Shown here: one piece after another, positions 15,701-27,700 of the stretch | How the letters are laid out: every line of letters begins with the position of its first letter | How positions within the stretch are numbered: position 1 is the stretch's first letter | NCBI RefSeq assembly: GCF_020882245.1 | Contig: NC_083598.1 | Location: forward strand, 36,679,858-36,743,857 | Direction: 5' to 3' | DNA: 64,000 bases | Source: Rhopalosiphum padi | Lineage: Eukaryota > Arthropoda > Insecta > Hemiptera > Aphididae | Program-made: the position numbers and the translations under genes | Notes under the pieces: model-generated | What the model saw: the letters and a program-made list of their open reading frames with translations, nothing else | What the model was told of the DNA's origin: nothing | The model's database searches: none

Positions 15701-18700
15701 TACACATATATGTATATATATATACGACTCGACCGTAGAGGCTGTAAGTACGAAATGGGTGGGGGGGTGGAACAAGTTGTTAGTGTGGTGGTGTTGGGGA
15801 GGACGGCGAGAATACGCAGGTTCGACCGGTGGCGGCGGCACAGGACAGTTTCGGAGTGACGGACACGGTGGCGGCGAAAGACCTCCTCCACCAGGAGCCG
15901 GGGGGTCCATGTGTACAAACAAGCCGCCTCTTTTTGCCGGCTTTTCGGCCCTATTAATCATGACCGTTAATCGGTTGACGTCTGAAATTATTATTATATC
16001 GTACATAAAAGTAAAATAATAAATAATAATAAAAGAAACCCACGCTACGCGCGCACCGTGTGAAAATCGTCATTATTTTGTCGATTATTATTATTATTAT
16101 TTTTTACGATTCCATAAAACATTGGTTCCATCATTATAATATACACAGTAGGATAAACGAAAAAAGTATAGTAGTAGTAATAGTAGTAGTTGTAATGTTA
16201 ATAATACTTGTATCTCTACTAGAAGTTAACTATAGAAAAAACAGTATATAGATAATGCATCTGATGCTATATGTGTATATTTTGTAATAAATTGTAGTGA
16301 AATAGGTATAATAATAATATTAAACACACAACAACGATGACGATGACTGTTCCATATAGAGGAGAGTTTCACTGCTGTCCATATAACACACACTCACACG
16401 AATAACACTTAATATATTATGTATATTTTTCTTCTCTAATTATTCGCTTCGAATGGTCCGAGAGACTACTTCTCGTTAACACACGCGCCGGCATAGTTAT
16501 AAATCACCGAGTTTTAAAAAAAAAAACATATTATAATATACGCGTATAATAATGATAATGAAAAGCACCACGGATGGCGAGAGAGCGTGTGTGTGCGTGT
16601 CCGTGTACACAGTCCAAGAAAAAGAGAACAGCGCACAATTTGAATAAATAAAAAGCGTATATATAATAAAAATAATAATAATAATATATAATATATACGG
16701 TCCCAGCGAGTGTCAGCATACCAGTTCGGTAATAAATATCACCTGGGCCGTTTTTCGGCAGCCTTTATGTATACCTACACACAAACGTACCCCACAGCCC
16801 GCGTATGTGTATAATATTATAATACTCGGGCGACATACGAAGCGTTTGAAACGCGCCGCCGTCCGTCATGACACACACGCACACGCGCACACACAGACAA
16901 GCACAGACAGGCACAAACTCGTATATACTACGCGTACAATGCCCTCAACGTCGCCACTGCTTTTCGTCTGTGGCGACGGTGGTGACGATGACGACGACGG
17001 TTGCGCACAGGGGAGTGTCGACGGGGAGAGATTGAGATTATTATTATTATTATTTGAGATTGTCAGACTCGAGAGAGGAAATCCTGTCCTATTTAAACAA
17101 TGTCGCGCACAAACACCAGATAACCGCGGCGGCCATAGTATATTTAGTATCACCTGCGCGGTGTTTCGGGGTTCGGCACGTTCCCGGGGCACTTGCAGCA
17201 ACCACACCGCGCGCGAACGCACACACGTGCATGTTTGTTGTGAGTGTAGAAAGTCAGAGATAATGTCGTACACCGCTCGCGCCAGTCGGATTATTACATT
17301 ATAATATTAAATACACGCGGTGATCCTTCAGACTGTAAGCCCGATTAAAACGATTTCGTCGTCATCGCATAATAATAATATAAAATAATATATTATTTAT
17401 TATACACTGTATATTTTGTACTGCACGTATTATACGAGACGCATAGCGCCAGAACGACTTAATCCTTGAAAAATTAATTTAAATTTAATTTATTAAATTA
17501 AACAATCTGGAATAATAGATAACTATTACACAGGGTGTAACATATAGACTTGACCAAAAAAAAAAAAAAAAATTATGCAATGTATGATGATAATATAAAA
17601 TATAAAATATATGACAAAAATGGTTAATATTATATGATGAGTAAATAATTTAAGAAATATACTCATGTCAACAAATTCTCAAAAATCATATTTTTAAAAC
17701 GTTCCAAATTAATATAATCAAAAAATATTGATATTTTAAAAAAATTCTAAAAAATAAACTACTTAACTTTAAATTTAAATCAAATTTAATTTTTTTTTAT
17801 TTTCAGTACTAAAAAATAAACATAAAAATAGTAATTAGAATAAAAGTTTTTCAAAAGTCAGTTTTACCTGTTACATCTTGTATATTAATATAATATTACA
17901 AAGTCGAATTGGCGCAAACCTACCGCTAGATTGTTAGAGGATGGCTTAAGCGGGAACTTATTTATTCTTTTCGGCAGTCGGTATTGACATTGAAATAATT
18001 TATTTTAGAACAAGAGTATAGGATTATTAACTCAATATGAACAGTGCAGGATTAGGCTATATGTTTTATTATTAATCCATTGCCATTATTGCTATATAAA
18101 AACTGACAATATTTTTAAAAAAAAGCACATCATATTAAAATAAAATTTTATAGTTATACTTACTATTAATTTATAATAATAATTAGTAAAATACTGAATT
18201 TACGGAACAAGCTACAGTTCTGATGCTATAGGCTTCAAATATGAAGTCATAGTCGCGTTTCAATGCTATAGTATTATTGTCTCGTTTGTCGAAAATATAG
18301 ATGCCAGTCATATTAAATGTGATATCGTCATACCCTGGTGGGAAGTTAATTATAATATTAAAATCTTTATTAAATTATTATTATACACTCTTTAATCACG
18401 TATACGACATATGTTTCGTTAATATCATATTAGATAATAACGAGCGCGCCTATATATCGACTATTAAAACGTGTACTGTTATATATAATAATTAACCTAA
18501 CCTATAACTCATCAAAACTATTAATTAATTGGCACTTAATAATCGACGACGTTTTCTGACTATTATTATCGGTATCGATTTCTATTTCATAGATGAGTGG
18601 CTATAGAGGGAGATAGTGAGCGGGAATTGAAAGATAGCGAAAGAGAGAGAGAGTAAATGAATGTCTGTGAATAAGAGTGAGTAAGAGAGATAGCAGTGAT

Positions 18701-21700
18701 GGATTAATGAGAACCATTTAAACAGTACGCATATAAAACTCTTGAAGAAAATACGATTATGATTACGGGTTTCTATTATACTTCAATAGATACTTTTTTG
18801 TACTTGATTAATCTCATTGTTAATATATTATACATACATTTTTAATCATAATATTTATATTATACACAACGATGTCAGATTTGGCGCATGCAGTCAAATG
18901 CAACATAAAAAAACTAAAGAGAAAAAAGAGTTTAAAATTATATTATTTTTCCACGTTTGTCTGTTTGGAACGTTCGCAGAAACTTCGCAAATAAAAGTCC
19001 AAGTTCTATGCAATTGTTTCTCCTATTTGCAAAGAACGTTTTTTAGTTGGGGCGTCAGTCGTCCTGGCTATAATTTTTACTGTGACATTTTTTTTAGCTT
19101 TATTTATGTACATTTATACATAAAATATGGGGAAAATATTATCGAGCGAAATAAATTTACAGAAATGACGTATAACGTATAAGTGATAGTTTTCAGATTT
19201 TACAGCCGGAAATGAAACGCGCAAAGTCATTTCTCGGTAAACGCCTAAAGTTATGAGGCCAACGGTCGAACTTGTTTCTAACCTGATACGGTCATATTAT
19301 ACTATATAGTAGCAGTACACACCACACTGGTGGCTGTAACATCGTTCGATCGATTTTTGGTCGCTGAATGAGAATGACAATAACGCGTCTGTTTAATCAT
19401 AAGATATTAATTAGTGTTAAGATGTTTATTGTTTATAAATTAAATCTGTTTGTTATAGTCGTATAAAAGATATTGCATTAAATTTTATTTTGCATATTTT
19501 TAATTTATAAAAGAATTTTTCCCAAAATTTAGATTTATTATATTTATCCCTGCAAGCATGTCACACCCATAGTATCTTTGATATTGTTAGTGTCAAATCT
19601 ATTGTGTATGAATGCGTAATATGTGGACATATAGTTTCTATTAATAATGTATTAAACATTTATAGTGTACTTTGAATGTGAATAATATATTTTTTTAACG
19701 TATTTAATTTTTTCAGATTCGATTATTTTAAGAATAAAATACATAATCTGCAATAGCGTTTATATACGTATATTATTTAGAGTTTATAAACTTAATAACC
19801 TAATAGAATAAATTGATATAATCTGTTATTATTATCATACGTTAATGGGTTAATCTAAAATACTTTGATAAAAATTATAAGCATGTATGTGCCAATGCCG
19901 ATTAACGGAAAACCGACATGTTATACATAACGCGATCGCTTGTAGTTAAAAAAGCTTTTTTTGATCACGTTTATCTCTCTGTTTTCCTAACTTACGCCAT
20001 GTATGAGATATGTTTCGATTGATTTTTTTTTCGTTGAATTAAATTCGTAATTATTATTATTTTTATTCATTGAATTTATTTCAAATTAAATGCGGTCACG
20101 TTGTGCGCGATTAGCGATATTAATATTCAGCTCCGGTAAACCGGTAATCGTACAGATAAACCTGCCGTGCTGCAGAAGCGATTGTTTTCGTACGTTTTCT
20201 TCGATTGATCGCAGTCGTGTTTTTTTTAGTGCGTAATTTTCGGAAACGTTTCCGGATCGACTATATTTAATACAATACGAGATATGAATACTAATGATCA
20301 GCAAAGACGGTCACGACGCGTGAAAAAAGACGAGTATAAAAAAAAAGAAAAACAATATTGACATTATAATGGTAAAATACAATTTCGGTCTTGCACTCTT
20401 GCGGAATGGTTTCGTATTATAAGTATGACATGCGCAGTCGCAGGTATATTAAATTTTTCGCAATTCTGCACTACCATTACTTCTACAGACATCATACAGC
20501 GTGCACCAGCGTACCACTATTACAAGGCGCGCATAACTCTTAAAAAAATTTAATTTAATTACATATTAAACATTGTAATGATTCAAATCCAAATTGGTTC
20601 AAACCTAAAAAAAGTTGCCTGGTAAATAACAAAACTTACTCACGATGGTGAATATAAAGACCCATAGTAAGATACTTCCTCTATGATAGTAGATACCGCC
20701 ATTTTTACCGCTATATGCGTATAACCGATATTGGTTGAACCAACCCTTTAACTATAACTTAAAATATTATTAAAAATTCCATTGCTATAAGTATAGCAAT
20801 CTACAACGACCGCCATTATTAAAAAAAAACATATTTAAACGATATATTATACAACTATGCTTACTATATTAGTGCTTACCAATAATTATTAAAAAAAAAT
20901 ATATATATATATATAGAAAATCCTAAAAATATGCAAAACTTGTATTGTAGGCTTTCTCTTAAAATAATGGATTTGCGGGATAACCTCAGTTCTGGATTAC
21001 CTCCACTACCACTGCCGTCATCGTGTCGGCGGTGCAGGAGGTGCATATGTTGGTTTGGTATAATGGTGGCAGTGGCGACGTACAAGTGTCAAAACCCCGC
21101 TTCGTCACAAGCAAGTTCTTACGTTACACAAGTTAACCGTACACCGCCGCTCGTGCATGGCTTCGGGTTTTTCGGTGCGGCGGGCGCGACACACTACTTG
21201 CAGCGTTATTGCGAGCGTGCGTGCGTGCGTGTGTGCGCACGCTCTCATATTATATATATTCCGCGACAGGTCTGTAGCTCGTTGTACCGCCGCCGGTGCG
21301 AAACGGTACCGGTGTGGAGTGCGGGGCGCTTTTCTCATTGCTCGCATGAGCTATCCAAACTATTCGCGCTCTGAATACACGCACACGCACTGCACGGCCC
21401 GGTGCAATAACGGATTGCCGGTCGTCTCTTCGCGGCCAACGCGCAACAATATTGTTATGCTGTTCAATTAATTACCGTATAGAGCAAATTGACCTATCAT
21501 ATCAAACTTAGAGTTGACAAAGTAATATCATTGATTCGTACGTTGGCTTAATAGTTTTTTACATTATTTAAATTTTTGAATACAAGTTATGAGAGGAGGT
21601 AAGTAAAAATTTTCGTCAATCGTAGAGAAACTGAAATATCGTAAATACCACCGTATTTATCTACAAATATACAGACAATGTTTTCAAACTTATAAAGTTT

Positions 21701-24700
21701 GAACATTTCGTCAACGTTCAACTCTAATAGGTATTTAGCCAAACAGTGAACTGTTCGGTTCTACAGCAGAGCGCGAATCGTTGCGCATTAATCGACGAGG
21801 GAAAGCAAATGATTATGATATACTCGTATGCGTTGACATCTTATTAAACGACTAAGTCGGTTACTACGTAAACGTAACCATCACTATCTACGTTTATTAC
21901 ACAAATGTACCAGCTATACCGTACACAACGACGATATACCGTTTACGTTATAAGGTCGGTGACCATCTTCCTCACTACTCCTCCTACAAATATAACAACT
22001 ATACAACTAAAATATATACTACTACTCCGATAGAAGTGTAGTTATTGTGGTGTGTCATATTTATTGCGAGTTTGCACTCCGCATCGCGTAGGAAACGAGA
22101 GAGAAATCACTGACGACTTTGGTTTTCATTGACGGTGGACCAACAACAATGGACGTGATACGGGAGACGAGCGTCCGCGAACCTGCAGCAGTCCCGGGGG
22201 AGACGATGACACGTCCACGCGGCGAACAATCAACACGTCTGCGTGTACTACAGATACACACATATTTAAATGGAAGAAGGCCGCCGTATTATTATATACC
22301 ATTTACACGTGTGTACATTATATGTATATAGTAAAGCACTCGGTCACGCGTGATGTTAGGTTGGCATACGTGGGGCCGTGGCGGCCGCCAAACGTGCCGC
22401 TTCCTGTGCGCTCAGTTGCCGCCTCCGACGACGACGACCGCGCGACGATACCGGAAACGACGGCGCATATGACGTCGACGTCTTATACGTTTTAATATTA
22501 TTACATTACTATTATTATTAACACTTTGGCCCCTCATCCAGCCAACACAAACGATTTCATAGTAAAATCCATTTATTCGGTGATACTCAAACTTTACCAC
22601 TCGACGCGTATTCATATCTGACGAGTCCATTTCCCGACTAGATTATCGTATTTTTTCCTGCTATGTCGATTCACGATGTCAAGTGTTCATCAGATAAATT
22701 AATAATTAGACGGTGGAAAAAGTCAAAATGAGCCAACCCACGTTGCAAGGAGACAGAGGTCTTAACCAATACAGATAGAGTCACAACCCTCAAATCGCTT
22801 CTATTGTTTTTAAGAGAACTTAAAGAGAGAGAAAAAAATTTAACAGGCTCTTGTGAAATTATTTTTTAACCAATCTGTAAACACTTTACTCGCTACTACA
22901 CTATCCTCTTTTCCTCAGTGCGAATTATAATAACGCATATGTCAAAACTCAAAAACTGGTCTTGTAGTGCAGCGCTTTTCTAATCGAAAAAAAAGTTGAA
23001 ACTGAGCAGGTCGTTTGCAGCGCGTAATACTCTTTTCGTACCTATAGTCCATAACAATATTATAATCGCTGTTGCTGGTGCTGCTGTTACGTATGTAATA
23101 GATATATTATATTTTGTACAGGGAACTCGCTTATGAGTCACGTATTATATTCCAAATAAATTTCAATATGGGTCTTCATCGATTGTTTGTCGTATTACTC
23201 GTATTATACCTACAGCAGCTACTACTATGTCGTACATTGCCGGCTGCCCATACGCACGTCACAAAAAGCTATATCGACAACGACGATTATTATTATTATT
23301 ATTATAAGGTGCGTATTGTTGTATTTTACACCTCGTGTCGGTGTTTTTTTTTTTATACGTGATTAGCGCACATGAATAATAAACAACACGAACAGAATAG
23401 TGTAAAACATGAAAAATAATAATAATACTTTAGTTATAACGTTTTTTTTGTTTGAGAATAATCGAATTTTTTGGCGAGACATTCAAGCGTTCAAAAATTA
23501 ATTATATATAATTTCGATACAACTCGTTAAACCTTAATTATTTTTGCAGTAAATAGGTATAGATGATGTATTAATAATTCCTAAAAGAACGAAAACAAAA
23601 AAGACGGTAAATAGCAGCTGTACTTAAAATATTATTATTCTTCCAGACACATGTGGCAACCAACGCTTTGAATAGAATAAAAATGTTTTATAAATGTTTC
23701 CTCAGTGTTATTAAACGGAAGTATAATAATATAATATTATATAGTAGGTAATTATGGCGGTACACTGTCTGATACATGTCGTCCCTAGGAAACATCGTCG
23801 CATAATACTCGTATGGACCTAGCTCGGCGATATTCGCGAGAAATGCGTTGGCCACTACAATTGTTATTTCCCTTCCACTCGGTGGAATCCACTGTATAGG
23901 GAATAAAAAATCATTGGTCATGTGATCAGCCGTTTTACTGCACTGCAAGTTCAACGCGCCCATCGTACCAACAATATTATTTCGACACGCATTAATAACC
24001 TCATAAAAATCGGGGAAACTTATTTACGGGCGACGAAAAGTATATAATGATACATACCGATTGTACAGTTTAAACTTTGGCGATATAATTATTATAAGAT
24101 GTGCATGATATATTTATTTATACACCACTACGTCGTTGTAAATTTATTATAAAATAAAATAAAAATGTGAAACAAGTCGTATCTCGCAACTCGAAATCGT
24201 TTTTATTTATTTATTATTATTATTGTTATTTATTTTTATCGGACATTACGGCGCGAACCTACACACAAACGACGACCTCGAAATCCTTCTCCTCCTCGGC
24301 TCGACCGCATACTATTACTATCACAATATTGTGTTATATAGTTTCCACGATAATAATTAAATAATAACATTATTACGCGCGTATTTCGGATAAGGCCACG
24401 GAGAGAAAACGTGTACCTGAGCGACGCGCGCGGGCACGCCGCCCACCGCCGCCGTCGCACATTATTGCGGCGGACAATAAAAATAAAAATACGACGTTCC
24501 TTATTATGTCGGCGGTTGCCACTTGAGCGCCGGGGCGTTCGCACGGGGTTTTTATTATTATTATTCGTTTTTGTTTGATTGAACGGTCGCGTCTTGCGTT
24601 CTTCCTTTTGTGACGGCGGCGACCGGACCGACGCACAACAATAATAATAATAATATAATATAATAAAACCCAACCGACGACTTCACCAGGAGGTAGGTAC

Positions 24701-27700
24701 CTACAACACTATATCTATGCCGATCTCTTAACGACGTCGACGACGGATTGTTTTCACGATTCGGTTGTTTGGGCGGTGTGCAAAACACCGCCGCTGCTGG
24801 TAAAACACCGACCGGACCGCGGTAGCCTCATCGTCGTCAATCGAGTTTTTCCGTAACGTTGCGTTTTCGATTGTGGTTTGCCATTTTTCGGTCCTTGTCT
24901 TTCACGGATCGAATATAATAATAATAATATATAAGCCGATGAGAACTGACACGGTCCGTACGCCGTCGTAATCGATTTGTCAGTGTATACGCACTTTATA
25001 GTTTGTATAATACATATAAATACACGTTGCCGCCGCCGTCGTCGTGTCGTATGAAAAAACCGATTATCCCGTATTATGTATTTTATTCGTATTAAACCTA
25101 TTTTTCCTCCGACCACTAACGGTTTACGCGTCGTCTCACACACACAGTGCTGTAGGTACCTCATATATATTATACAAAGGTACACGTAGACATTATTAAT
25201 ATTATTACACGAGACGTATACAGCCGCATTCCTAATTATTATACAATATACGTAATGTAATATTAATAGTAATAATAATACTTAATATAATCGTCGGATA
25301 TATAATAATAATCGATACTTGGGCGCGCGCGCGTTGACCGTGGTATAATAATGTGGTATCGGCGGTAGTGGCGCGGTGACGATGGCGTGTATGGTGTTTG
25401 GGGGTCATAAACGGGTTATAATTCCGTGTGAGGTCTCGCGGACCCCTCGACCCGTCGTCCTATCATCTTCGTCATAGTCGCAGTCCGGCCGACCGCCGCA
25501 CAATCATCCCGAAAAGCCCCGCGTGTGTCAGCCGGTCGGTGGGAACGCTGCGGCGGCGGCGACGGTGGCGTTTGACAGGTTACAACTAGCTTTGGTGGTT
25601 AATGATGATGTTGTTATATTATAGCGCCACAAGGACGACTCGCGCGATGGGATTCGGCGGCATCGTGGTATATACCTGTCACATAGGTAGATAGAGGTAC
25701 CTATATAATATAATATATATATATATAGAAGCAACACCCATATAACAAAAACAGAACGACGACCAACACCGCCGCGGAGGAGGTCGCGTCGTCTCCGTCT
25801 GTTGATGTTGATGTTGTTGTTGTTATTATTATTATTTTATTAATTTCTTCGACTAGAGTGACAGCTATAGCAGCATCGGTGACGGCGGCGGAGTTTTATA
25901 TAATAATGACGATTTAATAAAGCCCGTTTATACTGTCGTCGCCGCCGCCGCCACAACCCCCGCGGATCGTGAGAATATGCGCGCGGGCGGGCCGCCTCAC
26001 TAATACCTATGTACAAACCACAGTCGCTGGACTCGGTATGTTACTTACCGGTGCCGCTGACCACCGGTGTCTCCGCGAAAATATGTCAAAACGTGTTTTT
26101 GCAACGGGCCGACAGATTTTACGGACGATTTTTTTTTTCGAAATCCTTTCGGCTCCAGGCGGCTGCTGCAGCTGTGTTGACAATGACACTCGAAATATTT
26201 CGAAATCCATTATTTAATCCGATTTGCGATATGCGTACAATGTAATAATAATATTAAGTACGCGTGTGTGTGTGTGTGTTCTGTGTATGCGGCCGCGTAA
26301 ACCTATTGGTCCGTTTATTAACGGCGACCCGACAAACCTATTTACGTGACATACGTCGTTGAAAGGATTAAAAGTTCCACTCAAGCACATAACGGAAGAT
26401 TTAAATCTGATTTATTTTCCACGTACGAATTTGCAGTGATAACATTTCGTGGGCGTGTTAAAATGTAATTATTATTACAATAATAATATATAGCCATATA
26501 GGTGCAAACATCAATAATACCGTACTGTAAATAAATAAAAATACTACGCGAATTCGGTCTATTGTTTTATTGATTACATATAGTAATATTATAGTTTATT
26601 ATTATTTTATAGTTTACATACATATACATATTATACATGAACTCTTCGTTCCTAAACTATAATATTATTTTTATTAATCACGAATTTTCTAAAAAAAGAT
26701 TATTGCCAAGAAACGAAAAGCTATATTTATGCGTATTACATCATTCAACCCACTGGAAAAAGTATTTTATTATACTAAGAATCAAACACGCATACATACG
26801 TCTTATTGTACACTCATATATTGTTAAACTGGATTATAAAAAAATACTTCCGTCAAAATTACATTATTTGTATTAAACGGTTTTTTGGAGACTTTCAAAA
26901 ACAGGTAGTCAATCGTTTTTTCCAAATTCCAGCACTTTTACTTAATGTTTAGGATTTATTGTTATAAGGTTTAAAAAATGGCCAACGAATACAATGTTTA
27001 CAACAACAAAAAAGATAATGCATACAAAAGACATTTCAAATTTATTGTTACGCCCATAAATCGTTTTAAGTATATCTCTTTATGTTATTTTTCAATTGAC
27101 ATTAGAGGGCTTTCATTAAAAACCAATATAATATAATATACATCTTACCTACTGCGGTTTTGCATCTGAAGATTTTTTTTCTACGAAAATCGATCAAATA
27201 AAAGCGAAATGTATATAGGTTTATGTATATAGGTAGAGGTCTCTAATCCCGATTCGACATGCTCAAAGGTCAGATTAATTCGTAAAGTAATACTTACTAC
27301 AATATACTAAAGAGAGGTAATTCCATTAAATACTTGTCACATATACTAACATTTTTCATGTATTCTTTTTAAGCCAACCTACCTAAACTACCACCTACCT
27401 ACCCGTATATAATGACAACTATCGCTTTTTTTTATTCACACTGTTTCGTCTATTTTGGGGCTCGTAATTCGAAAACGTCCTCAAACCATGTTTACCGATA
27501 TATTATATATATGAAAACGTATATATATATATATATACCTAACACTGCACGCACCACACACGTGCGTTCCCGTATTCTATTGCCCGGTGGCGCCTAAGTC
27601 TTGGTCGCTGTATATTTTAGAGTAGGTATAAAATATTATAAACTATAATAACCATTATAATACTTGTGTTGCGGCGGCTAGGGAGTCGAGTAGGCGCGCG

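Noticed and set aside
16807..17304. 165-codon open frame on the plus strand and an overlapping 135-codon frame on the minus strand
   Set aside because: Both arise from a CpG-rich patch. The peptides are rich in Thr/His/Arg or Ser/Pro/Cys, driven by (CA)n and GAC repeats, with no domain, signal or splice support.
20086..20304. 72-codon minus-strand frame with moderately normal composition
   Set aside because: No recognisable motif, no clear splice sites and no neighbours that would join to it in phase.
20931..21374. 147-codon plus-strand frame in a CpG-rich patch
   Set aside because: Cys/Arg-rich, low-complexity peptide (CVRVCARS from GT/GC repeats), overlapped by an opposite-strand frame, with no homology recognised.
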